This document shows positions 25,462 to 33,848 of a stretch of 33,998 nucleotides of DNA, piece by piece. The translations under genes were made by a program, and so were the position numbers. Each line of letters starts with the position of its first letter. The first letter of the stretch is position 1. The notes beneath the pieces were generated by a model. That model saw nothing but the letters and a program-made list of their open reading frames with translations. It was not told the DNA's origin and did no database searches. The DNA comes from an uncultured Bacteroidia bacterium (GTDB taxonomy: Bacteria; Bacteroidota; Bacteroidia; Bacteroidales; Prolixibacteraceae), in NCBI GenBank assembly GCA_903918045.1, contig CAIXCY010000175.1, positions 1 through 33,998 on the forward strand, written 5' to 3'.

Positions 25462-27177
25462 ATGAAAATATTTCTTGTTGTAATCCTGTTTATCGTATTT
25501 ACTGTTACCGGTTTCACTGCTCCAAAAAAAAAATCCCCCGCTCTCCGCGTTACCTACCAAACCATCGTGAACGGAAAACCAAATCATGAAGGGACCAAAA
25601 GCATCGTGATTTGTACCTCTGTAGCTTCAAAATCGGAGCAGGCCAAAGATACCGTAAAACTACTCCCCTCTATTGCTTTGGAAAGCAGCTATATCGATTA
25701 CATAAACAAAAAGACATTCCAGGTTGCCCAATTTAAAAATGGAATAACAATCAATAACTCCCAACCCTTCTCCTATTATCCGGAGTTGACCGAGACCAGT
25801 GAAACAATAAATATCCTGGGCTATGTCTGCAAAAAAGCAAAAACATCACTCCGCTCAAATTCGATCGAAATCTGGTATACTACAGAATCCGGTGTAAAAG
25901 GGACCCCCTCGATGGGCTATGGAATACCCGATGGATTGGTGCTCAAAATTGTCCGAAACGGTAACTACGAACTGGTTGCAACCGAAATAAAAGTTTTAAA
26001 GGAAAAGAATCCCGAGAACGTTCTCCCGGTACAGATTGGCGAAACCCTTGACTTACCATTATATAAGTATCGCATCACCCAAAATCTGATCACAACGGTA
26101 CCAATTTTTGTAAATGAGCAAATCAGTTTCGGGAATTCAATTGCCAATCCTGCGGATAGCTCCACCCAAAAAACGTTTAAATATGCCTCAGGAACCGTTC
26201 TCCTTAAGAGGGTGAAATTACCTGTAGTTCCTGAAGATACCCAGATCTATGCAGAACTTTACCAGCATTCGAATGGTGATGCCTACGACCGGACAGGATC
26301 AGTGTTTTTAATCCCAATGGATAAAGAGAAATCGTTCCTTGAAGGGCTTAAAAAAGGGGTAAATCTCCTCCCAGCGTTTCAGGGAAAAAACGGAAAAATG
26401 TACCAGGGAGTTTCTGCTTCAGAACATTATTCCCCCATTGTTGAAATTATGCGATTTTTTACCCCTTTCGGAATTGGTCATTTCAACGACAAAGTTACCG
26501 TCTATGGCCAGCAATGGGAAGACTCAACCTACTACAAACAGGAGGTCACGGAACTTCTTCCATTACTTCAGGGAGAACAATGGATCGGTATTTTCATCGG
26601 CAATTACGACAAAGGGGGTCATCGGGCCAGCCTGAGTTTAAAATATTATCCCGGAAGCCGGGAAATTTCGTCAAAACCCGAAAAAAAAATATGGAGCATG
26701 CCTCTCTTCAATACCCTCAATGTGATGGAAATGGCCGGACAGGAATACGGTACGATGTTCGATTCCGATTCATTAACCGCAGTGGTGACTGTTCCATCCG
26801 GAATAAAAAATATCCGCATCCGTTACATCACCACCGGACACGGTGGCTGGGATGGGGGCGATGAGTATAATCAAAGGGTGAACACCATCCTTCTTGACGG
26901 AAAGGTTTTATTTCAGTACACCCCATGGCGATGCGACTGCGCCACTTATCGAAAATACAATCCCGCCTCGGGTAATTTCTGGAATGGGATAACTTCAAGT
27001 GATGGAAGCCGTTCAGGATGGTGTCCCGGAACTGCTACAAATCCTTACTATTTTCCAATAAACATCCTTACACCCGGAAAACACAGATTCTCGGTCGCTA
27101 TACCGATGGGGAAAACTGAAGGGGGGAGTTTCAGTTCCTGGAATGTTTCGGGTATTTTATTGGGTGAAGTGGAATAA
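25462..27177 (+). CDS. Secreted PNGase F-like peptide-N-glycosidase with extra N-terminal domain
   Basis: This 571-residue protein has signal peptide 1-20. The family cleaves the bond between asparagine and the innermost GlcNAc of N-glycans. The catalytic half (about 225-571) matches PNGase F. AYDRTGS (275-280) corresponds to the segment holding catalytic Asp60, giving D276. HGGWDGGDEYN (460-470) corresponds to the segment holding Glu206, giving E468. The signature PWRCDCATYRKYNPASGNFW (488-507) and GWCPGTAT (519-526) follow. Residues about 25-180 form an extra domain. It contains GYVCKKAK, IEIWYTTE and GIPDGLVL, which resemble the GLPGLI-family core and occupy the place of the N-terminal bowl-like domain of PNGase F-II-type enzymes. 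No T9SS tail is present, so it is periplasmic or released by another route. It lies last in the ROK-SusCD cluster, where it would supply N-glycans or deglycosylated peptides to the SusCD importers. Confidence 0.93.
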   Translation: MKIFLVVILFIVFTVTGFTAPKKKSPALRVTYQTIVNGKPNHEGTKSIVICTSVASKSEQAKDTVKLLPSIALESSYIDYINKKTFQVAQFKNGITINNSQPFSYYPELTETSETINILGYVCKKAKTSLRSNSIEIWYTTESGVKGTPSMGYGIPDGLVLKIVRNGNYELVATEIKVLKEKNPENVLPVQIGETLDLPLYKYRITQNLITTVPIFVNEQISFGNSIANPADSSTQKTFKYASGTVLLKRVKLPVVPEDTQIYAELYQHSNGDAYDRTGSVFLIPMDKEKSFLEGLKKGVNLLPAFQGKNGKMYQGVSASEHYSPIVEIMRFFTPFGIGHFNDKVTVYGQQWEDSTYYKQEVTELLPLLQGEQWIGIFIGNYDKGGHRASLSLKYYPGSREISSKPEKKIWSMPLFNTLNVMEMAGQEYGTMFDSDSLTAVVTVPSGIKNIRIRYITTGHGGWDGGDEYNQRVNTILLDGKVLFQYTPWRCDCATYRKYNPASGNFWNGITSSDGSRSGWCPGTATNPYYFPINILTPGKHRFSVAIPMGKTEGGSFSSWNVSGILLGEVE

Positions 27178-27180
27178 ACT

Positions 27181-27212
27181 AAAAAAAGCTGCCCCCTTTC
27201 GGAGGCAGCTTA
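27181..27212. terminator. Bidirectional terminator between the PNGase and minus-strand SusD genes
   Basis: AAGCTGCC (27186-27193) and GGCAGCTT (27204-27211) form an 8-bp perfect stem. The A-run at 27181-27187 makes a strong U-tract for minus-strand transcripts. The plus-strand T-tail is short. It lies between the convergent PNGase and susD 3 genes. Confidence 0.8.
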
Positions 27213-27278
27213 ACATTAATCAACTATGAAACAGAAAGTACTCAAAAATCATTTGCTTGGTTAATAGAGTTTTTATAA

Positions 27279-28949
27279 TTAAAACGGAAACCCTGTACCT
27301 TGCAATAACCACATTTTCGAATAGATATGGTCTTTACTCTGGCCAGACGAAACATAACTTGTGGTTTCAAGCCTGGTAACCGCCTCGTTGTAATTCACAA
27401 GGTATTTGGGATCCTGGCTCGGAACAGGGTACATAAAACGCAAGGGAAGCGCTGCACCATATTGTGTTACAGGACCAACTGCCAATGCAGGTAAACCTGT
27501 CCGGCGATAATCAAACCAAGACTCTGCATTAAACCATTGGGATACCCATTTCTGCTCCATTATCCGTTGTAAACCGTTTGAAGCGCTGGTATAATCCACC
27601 TTCTGATTGCTGTAGTAGTTGGTGAAATTAAAACCATTAGCCCCATCCGATATACCCCATCTGGCCATCGAAGCTTTAATCCCGTTTTTGTAATGTGCTT
27701 CGGGGTCCGAAACGTTAAAACCTCCACGCTGAGCAGCCTCTGCCAGTAAAAACTCCACTTCGCTATACATCATCAGATCCATTTTGATATAAGGATCGAT
27801 ATTCGCCCTGAACCGGGAATGAAGATAAGAGATATAAGGGCTTTGCTCCGGTTTGGAAAATGAAGGTCCTGCTCCTTTATTGTATGACATCGCATCGAAG
27901 AGCGAAATATTTGGAGGAAGTCCAACATAGAACGATGTGTCAAGCGCTGTATTGGTAGTTGGCATAATTGTTACTGAAAAGGACTCGCCAAACCAGTTTT
28001 TTATTGTGACAGTCGATGAAGCCACTGCATTCAGGTCCCATTTTGTTTGTACCGGAATGACCCAGCGATGAAGCCTTGGATCTCTTAAAGACTTCAGAAG
28101 GTCAACCATTGTTTTGCATGGTTTGGTTTGAAACTCCGGATTCGATGTGTTCAGAATTCCACCTTTTGCAGAATTATTGGCAGTTGTGCCAATATAATTA
28201 ACCACCGCCTCATCGGATGAAGCCGCAAATGCAAGAGAGGAGGCAGCATTAAATTCGGCAGCGATATCTATCCCAAGTGAGCTCATATCAGCTTTCTTGT
28301 TGATCAACCGCATACTGTACCTTAACCGGAGAGAATTGGTGAACTTTCTCCATTTGGCAGCATCTCCGCCATACATCACATCAGCCCCTGGAGAGATCTT
28401 GTAAGCTGAGATTCCCGGATCACCTAAGATAGCTTCTGCATTTTTAAGATCGGTAAGTATCCCTTTATAGATATTTTTCTGATCATCGTATTTCGAAAAA
28501 TAGAGCCCGTCCGAAGCCTGCAAACTTTCAGAATAAGGGATATCACCAAAGAGATCGGTTAGCGTGCCGAAAACAAAAGCCCTAAGCGTCAGCGAAATTG
28601 CCTCAAAAAGTTTATTGTTTTCAAGAATCGATTTCTCGTTGATGATCTTTATATTTCTTAAAAGATCATAATAACCTGCCCAGGAACCGTTTGCCCACAA
28701 GTATTGGTTTACCTCCGGCATTCCATCGTTTGTCCCCATCTGAACGTATTGCAAAGCTCCGGATACCCCTGTCTTGTGGTCACCAATTGATTTATAGGTC
28801 TTTGCAGTATTTGTCAGAACATAAGTCAGGATGTAATTTGAGGATACACTGACAGGATTATTCGGATCCTTATTTAACTCATTAAGATCAAGGCATGATG
28901 TGGCCTGAAACAGAAAAATCAGGGCTATAATTATTTTTATCGTTTTCAT
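27279..28949 (-). CDS. SusD/RagB-family surface lipoprotein of the sigma/FecR-controlled pair
   Basis: This 556-residue lipoprotein has signal ATSC with Cys 19, then LDLNELNKDPNNP, a typical SusD start. Later segments include TDLFGDIPYSESLQ, KWRKFTNSLRLRYSMRLINK, KMDLMMYSEVEFLLAEAAQRGG and WFNAESWFDYRRTGLP, all characteristic of the SusD-like family. It starts 14 bp after the stop of susC 3. An unusually good Shine-Dalgarno GGAG (28957-28960) sits in the gap, suggesting translational coupling. It forms the lid of SusC 3. The ligand is unknown. Confidence 0.94.
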   Translation of the reverse strand: MKTIKIIIALIFLFQATSCLDLNELNKDPNNPVSVSSNYILTYVLTNTAKTYKSIGDHKTGVSGALQYVQMGTNDGMPEVNQYLWANGSWAGYYDLLRNIKIINEKSILENNKLFEAISLTLRAFVFGTLTDLFGDIPYSESLQASDGLYFSKYDDQKNIYKGILTDLKNAEAILGDPGISAYKISPGADVMYGGDAAKWRKFTNSLRLRYSMRLINKKADMSSLGIDIAAEFNAASSLAFAASSDEAVVNYIGTTANNSAKGGILNTSNPEFQTKPCKTMVDLLKSLRDPRLHRWVIPVQTKWDLNAVASSTVTIKNWFGESFSVTIMPTTNTALDTSFYVGLPPNISLFDAMSYNKGAGPSFSKPEQSPYISYLHSRFRANIDPYIKMDLMMYSEVEFLLAEAAQRGGFNVSDPEAHYKNGIKASMARWGISDGANGFNFTNYYSNQKVDYTSASNGLQRIMEQKWVSQWFNAESWFDYRRTGLPALAVGPVTQYGAALPLRFMYPVPSQDPKYLVNYNEAVTRLETTSYVSSGQSKDHIYSKMWLLQGTGFPF

Positions 28950-28963
28950 CGTTTATCTCCTTT

Positions 28964-31900
28964 TTAAAAATCAAAGTTTAACTTAAATCCCATTGAACCG
29001 GTCCATGGCATCATATTGTAATACTCTGCACCCTGAATCCAGTTACTACCGGTATTTCGGTAAGCTCTTTCAGGATCGATATGAATTCCAGCCTGGGTCC
29101 ATTCGAAGATGTTTGAAGCCACAAGTGCAACCGAGGCGTGCTGAATACTGACTTTCTCAAGCCATTTCTTTGGAAAACGATAGGTTAAGGCAACCTCTCT
29201 CAGTTTAACATAGGTAGAGCTATAGATTGCCCTGTCAACAATGGCTCTGTTGGATGCCTGATTGGCATTAAACGGATCGAGCCAGACTGTGGTAGCAGGG
29301 GCTCCCAGATTCTCGACATACGATTTTACACCGCCTGTTGTCACTTCGCGGACACCCGGATTGAAACTGGCATCGGCGTAACGTGTCGAAGGGTTAGGGG
29401 TTGGCCAGGCAAATCCACCCAGTTCAGGGAGCCTGCCACCTACCCAATTGCCAAAGAAAGCATCGGGATTACCTTTTATCTGAGTAGTTATATCGCTGCC
29501 TTTATCATAAGGCGCACCGCTGAATGAGAGTTCGTTCACCCCGTTGTTTTGCATAAACATCCACGAATTGGAATAAAATTTACCCCCCTGGTTCCATTCG
29601 ATATTGGCATAAAGTGAAAAGGATTTATAGGAGAAGTTTGGCTGTATTCCAAGTACAAAATCCTGATTGGAGTTTCCAATTTTAACCATATGTTTTGGAT
29701 CCTGATCCATCTGGTATTTCCCCGAAGATGCAAGAATTGGATAATTGTAATATGGCGAAGCCGCGTCTGCAACCTTTAGAATCGGTTTTTCCCAGATATC
29801 CCCCATCAATTCACCAACCTTTGTGCGAATCACACCATTTCCCCCTTCAATAGAGTAGAAGTCAATATTGGACAGCCCCTCAGCGAGTGCTTTTAAATAG
29901 GTTTTGTTTTTGGTAAAACTAAAGTTCATATCCCATTTAAAATCTCCCGCAATAACCGGAGTTGAAGTTAAATTGATTTCCCAACCCCTGGCTTCAATAT
30001 TTCCTGCATTGATCGACTTAGATCCCGCTCCCGATTCAATAGGCAACGAAATATTTAAAATCTGATTTTTATTCTGTACAACATAGTAAGTCGCTTCAAG
30101 TCCCAGCCTGTTTTTCAAAAATTTCATGTCAATCCCAATTTCATTGGATGTTTGACGTTCAGGTTTCAGTGTGTTATTGGTTAGATTTCCACCCATATAC
30201 ATCACCTTGGCAGCGCCCCAGTCCTGCCCGATTGAAAATGAAGGATTCAATGCATACGGATTTGTGTCATTCCCAACTTGTGCAATACCTGCCCTCAATT
30301 TCGAAAAAGTGATCCATTCAGGCATTGTAAACATCTCTGAAAAAATCAAACTCAGCGAGGCGGAGGGATAAAAATAGGAACGGTTCGCAGCAGGTAATGT
30401 ACTTGACCAATCATTACGTCCGGTCAAATCGAGATAGCCCATCCCCTTATAATCGATAGATGCCATTCCATATACACTGTTAACCGACTTCTGAGACCAC
30501 GAACTGCTATAGGTTACTGTACCAGGCGCACCATTTGAGATCGTATAAAGTCCGGGAATTACAAGTGAACTTGCCGTATTGCTTATTCCCCTGCCATAGG
30601 CATATCTTCGGTTCGCAGCAACAAAGGCATTAACACTCCACTCTTCATTGATTTTCTTTTTATAAGAGAGGTTTAATTCCAGGTTAGTCTCCTTGTTGTA
30701 AAAGTCAAATATATTGTAATAACCTGTAAGATTAGTAGTTGTACTAAATGCTCTTTTGCCTTGTCTGTTCTCCGAGTATGCATCTCTCGAAAAGCGACCC
30801 ATCAGGTTCAGCTCTTTGGTTATTTGCCAATCCATCTGAACTTTGCTTATCAGCCTGTCTCTTTTGAATGAATTCGTATTCTCTTTTGCGACAAACCACG
30901 CATTATTCTGCTTCGAGGCATTTACTAGTTGCTGTATCCCTTCCATCCCTGGTTTCCAGTAATTTTTAAGATCCAGGATATTTATCTGTGAACCCTTTTC
31001 GTAAAGACTCCTGACAATATCATTCCGGTCATCACCCGTGACGTTGGTGCGATTATCTGAACCCGATTCATTCCAGTTAATATTAGCCGTAACAGAAAGC
31101 TTGTCGGTAAGCTTATATTGCGTGTTCAGGTTTATGGTACTCCGGGTTAAATTGGTATTGGGAATCATTCCGACATTTCTCATATCTCCCATCGATAACC
31201 TGAAATAACCGTTCTTATTTGTGCCATCAACCGACACATTGTTGGTAGCGGTATATCCGGTTCTCATGAAATCCTTTATCCGGTTCGGATAGGAAACAAG
31301 CGGAACTTTTACCCCGTTACTATTCCACTGTGACCAGAGTTCTCCCTTATCCAGCTGAGCGCCCCATGACTCATTTTCAGCCTCTTCAAGCACATGTGCT
31401 CCCGCTTTACCACTTCCAAATCTGGTTTGATAAGGATATATATCCGTAAGGACATCAAAAACCATCGAGGAGTTAACAGATACACCTACCCCTTTTTTAC
31501 CCTTTGCCGCTGACCGCGTTGTAATTAATATCACTCCGTTGCCGGCACGTGATCCATAAAGTGCGGCTGCACTTGCCCCTTTTAAAACGGATACACTCTC
31601 AATATCATCCGGATTGATGTCTGATATTGCATTCCCCATATCAGCTCCATTGTAAAGGTTTACCGAAGCATTAGCTACCGGAACCCCATCAACAACAAAA
31701 AGTGGCTGATTGTCATTACTTAATGACTTGGCCCCCCGTATGATTATATTCACAGAAGCACCTGCAGTACCATTCATTTGCGAAATCCTTACTCCGGCTA
31801 CTTTCCCCTGTAGTGCATTTAACACATTATTCTGTGGAATTTCGTTCAGGAGCTCACCTTTCACTTCACCAACTGAGTAGCCCAGCGATTTTTTCTCCCG

Positions 31901-32569
31901 CTTAATTCCAAGTGCTGTAACAACAACGTCCGAAATTGCAACCGTTTCCATTTCCATTACAATCTCCAGATTGGTTTTGGTACCCGGAGTTACCTCCTGT
32001 GTTTTCAATCCGATAAATGAAAATTGCAATGTTGCGCTTTCAGAAATACCTGACAGTGAAAAACTGCCGTTCGCATCTGTAATTATACCGGTTGTAGTCC
32101 CCTTAACAATAACTGAAACACCTGGAAGCGTTGTCCCACTCTGGTCAGTCACCCTGCCACTAACCTTCCTTCCACTTTGACCGGATTGAGAAGGTAATTC
32201 GTATGGCATTAACACAATATGACGGTCAATAATTTCATAGATCACATTCTCGTTCGAAAACAATTGAGCTAAAATCACCTCAACCGTTTTTTCATCGGCC
32301 TTAACGTCAACTTTTCGGGTCACATCAATCTTATTGTTATCGTACATAAAAGAGAATTCCGTTTTATTCTCTATTTGCTGAAGAACCTCCTTTACTGCGA
32401 CATCGTTCAGGTTGATCGACATTTTTGTTTTCTGGGCATAGGTCGTTCCCATACTACTCAAAAGGCCTGTAAAGCAAATCAATACAATGATTAGTTTCAT
32501 AGTCAGTAGGATTTTCATAATAGGGAGCTTTATAAAATCGCTTCCCACACAATGATCGATTTTTTTCAT
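28964..32569 (-). CDS. SusC/RagA-family TonB-linked outer-membrane protein with STN signalling domain
   Basis: This 1201-residue protein (or 1184 if translation begins at the ATG at 32518) has a long leader with hydrophobic segment 24-40 and cleavage near TYAQ (46). An STN domain follows (about 49-122; MSINLNDVAVKEVLQQIENKT). Next come a carboxypeptidase regulatory-like domain (about 136-207; LQFSFIGLKTQEV), VVVTALGIKREKKSLGYSVGEV (215-236), a plug (IIRGAKSLSNDNQPLFVVDGV; SVLKGASAAALYGSRAGNGVI) and a barrel ending FKLNFDF. The STN domain touches the FecR protein in the periplasm, so ligand binding should activate the ECF sigma factor encoded upstream. Long leaders are common in STN-type SusC proteins, so I keep the first ATG. 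An inverted repeat around that ATG leaves the choice open. Confidence 0.94.
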   Translation of the reverse strand: MKKIDHCVGSDFIKLPIMKILLTMKLIIVLICFTGLLSSMGTTYAQKTKMSINLNDVAVKEVLQQIENKTEFSFMYDNNKIDVTRKVDVKADEKTVEVILAQLFSNENVIYEIIDRHIVLMPYELPSQSGQSGRKVSGRVTDQSGTTLPGVSVIVKGTTTGIITDANGSFSLSGISESATLQFSFIGLKTQEVTPGTKTNLEIVMEMETVAISDVVVTALGIKREKKSLGYSVGEVKGELLNEIPQNNVLNALQGKVAGVRISQMNGTAGASVNIIIRGAKSLSNDNQPLFVVDGVPVANASVNLYNGADMGNAISDINPDDIESVSVLKGASAAALYGSRAGNGVILITTRSAAKGKKGVGVSVNSSMVFDVLTDIYPYQTRFGSGKAGAHVLEEAENESWGAQLDKGELWSQWNSNGVKVPLVSYPNRIKDFMRTGYTATNNVSVDGTNKNGYFRLSMGDMRNVGMIPNTNLTRSTINLNTQYKLTDKLSVTANINWNESGSDNRTNVTGDDRNDIVRSLYEKGSQINILDLKNYWKPGMEGIQQLVNASKQNNAWFVAKENTNSFKRDRLISKVQMDWQITKELNLMGRFSRDAYSENRQGKRAFSTTTNLTGYYNIFDFYNKETNLELNLSYKKKINEEWSVNAFVAANRRYAYGRGISNTASSLVIPGLYTISNGAPGTVTYSSSWSQKSVNSVYGMASIDYKGMGYLDLTGRNDWSSTLPAANRSYFYPSASLSLIFSEMFTMPEWITFSKLRAGIAQVGNDTNPYALNPSFSIGQDWGAAKVMYMGGNLTNNTLKPERQTSNEIGIDMKFLKNRLGLEATYYVVQNKNQILNISLPIESGAGSKSINAGNIEARGWEINLTSTPVIAGDFKWDMNFSFTKNKTYLKALAEGLSNIDFYSIEGGNGVIRTKVGELMGDIWEKPILKVADAASPYYNYPILASSGKYQMDQDPKHMVKIGNSNQDFVLGIQPNFSYKSFSLYANIEWNQGGKFYSNSWMFMQNNGVNELSFSGAPYDKGSDITTQIKGNPDAFFGNWVGGRLPELGGFAWPTPNPSTRYADASFNPGVREVTTGGVKSYVENLGAPATTVWLDPFNANQASNRAIVDRAIYSSTYVKLREVALTYRFPKKWLEKVSIQHASVALVASNIFEWTQAGIHIDPERAYRNTGSNWIQGAEYYNMMPWTGSMGFKLNFDF

Positions 32570-32589
32570 AATTTTATAACGATTTTATA
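32531..32589 (-). promoter_or_regulatory. Inverted repeat enclosing the susC 3 start codon
   Basis: TATAAAATCG (32531-32540) and CGATTTTATA (32580-32589) are a perfect 10-bp inverted repeat separated by 39 bases. The ATG at 32569 lies in the loop, and the alternative ATG at 32518 lies 12 nt beyond the stem. In mRNA the stem could block or steer initiation. The arms are AT-rich, so stability is moderate. Confidence 0.4.
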
Positions 32590-32637
32590 GCATCCTTGTT
32601 TAATGTATAAACGCCAATAAATACATTATAGGATGCT
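32589..32637 (-). promoter_or_regulatory. Long imperfect inverted repeat in the susC 3 leader
   Basis: AGCATCCT/AGGATGCT (32589-32596, 32630-32637) flank TAATGTAT/ATACATTA (32601-32608, 32621-32628). Together they give 16 bp of stem with an asymmetric internal bulge and a 12-base loop. It directly abuts the start-codon repeat. It could be a leader hairpin or a dyad operator. Confidence 0.45.
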
Positions 32638-32666
32638 GATTATTAATATTATATACATTTTTGCTG

Positions 32667-32703
32667 TACAGGTTTGCCACATTGGCAGACCTGTATTTTT
32701 TTT
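32667..32703 (+). terminator. Plus-strand intrinsic terminator in the minus-strand fecR-susC gap
   Basis: TACAGGT then TGCCA (32667-32679) pairs with TGGCA then ACCTGTA (32683-32695). This is a 12-bp stem plus one T-G pair with a 3-nt loop, followed by eight T (32696-32703). On the plus strand it is a textbook terminator, but no plus-strand gene precedes it. On the minus strand the hairpin follows an A-run and has no U-tract. Confidence 0.75.
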
Positions 32704-32754
32704 AGTCCTGGCAGTCGTTATTTCATAGGCATCACAGTTTAAGTATTTTAGTTG

Positions 32755-33747
32755 TTAGTCAGCATATCTGATGGTTACATTTTTACCATCAATTTTGTAG
32801 GTAAGTGGAGTAATTACCTGTAGTAATTTTAATAACTCCCGAAGGGATTCTGTTTTTATTTTGAATGTATAATTGTGTTTCATTTTTACTTTCTCCTCAA
32901 TGGTTATCTTCACACCATACCATCGCTCAAGATACCTGATCCCCTCCTCAAAAGGGGTCCCATCGAAGATCAGTTCATTATTTCTCCAGGCAGTAACGAC
33001 ATCAACTCTTGCATCGGTTAAATGTACTTCACTATTCCCTTCATGAATAGTAGCCTGATTCCCTTTTGTAAGTTTTGCAAGTTGAGTTCCCCCTTTTAGC
33101 ACTCCAACATTGCCACTTTCTACAGTAACCTCGAATTTCTTCTCCTCTTTGTAATTCTTTACATTAAAAGCGGTACCATAAACCTCTACATTTATTTCAC
33201 CGGCATTAACCTTGAACATTCTGGATTTATCCTTTTTTACCTCAAAAAATGCCTCACCCTCCAATTCAACTTCGCGTATTACAGCATTAAAATCTCTTTT
33301 GTATTTAAGTATTGAACCCGAATTGAGCCATACACTTGAACCATCTGGTAAAACAACCATCGATTTCTGCCCCTCAGGCACTATAAAAGTGGTATACTGG
33401 TTTAAAAACTCACCAGAAACCTTATCTGAAAGGAGGTATTGAAAACCCATTCCAACCAGAAAAAAAATTAAAGCTGCTGCAGCGATCTGCGAGAACTTCA
33501 CAATTAACCGGATCTTTTTATGTGGAATTGAAATGGTATTCCTGATTTTTGTCCATGCCAACTCCCGATCTGTGGTAATGGGATCAAGGTCCGGAGAGGC
33601 TAATGCAAAAGCAGACCAAATCTGGTTGTATAATTTTTGATTATCAGGACTTTCAGCAATCCATTGACTGATCATTTGAGAATCTTCGGGTGAAGCATCT
33701 CCTTTTAGCTCCCGAACAATAAGCGATTGATAAAATATTTCAGCCAT
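32755..33747 (-). CDS. FecR-family anti-sigma factor
   Basis: This 330-residue inner-membrane protein has a cytoplasmic N-terminal anti-sigma region (1-75; ISQWIAESPDNQKLYNQIW) and one transmembrane helix (about 86-106). A periplasmic FecR domain follows (about 122-215; PEGQKSMVVLPDGSSVWLNSGS, then VELEGEAFFEVKKD and VYGTAFNVKNY). A C-terminal DUF4974-type domain ends it (about 255-328; FDGTPFEEGIRYLERWYGVKI). It holds the ECF sigma factor inactive until the STN domain of SusC 3 signals ligand. Order sigma-fecR-susC-susD on one strand is the standard layout. It ends 185 bp before susC 3. Confidence 0.95.
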   Translation of the reverse strand: MAEIFYQSLIVRELKGDASPEDSQMISQWIAESPDNQKLYNQIWSAFALASPDLDPITTDRELAWTKIRNTISIPHKKIRLIVKFSQIAAAALIFFLVGMGFQYLLSDKVSGEFLNQYTTFIVPEGQKSMVVLPDGSSVWLNSGSILKYKRDFNAVIREVELEGEAFFEVKKDKSRMFKVNAGEINVEVYGTAFNVKNYKEEKKFEVTVESGNVGVLKGGTQLAKLTKGNQATIHEGNSEVHLTDARVDVVTAWRNNELIFDGTPFEEGIRYLERWYGVKITIEEKVKMKHNYTFKIKTESLRELLKLLQVITPLTYKIDGKNVTIRYAD

Positions 33748-33848
33748 ATCGGTAAATACTGTTTACAGATAAGGCACACTAAAGACCCATTACCCCCAAA
33801 GAGAAACGAAAAAATAAATTCAAAATGGATGAAAAGAGAAGGATCGGA

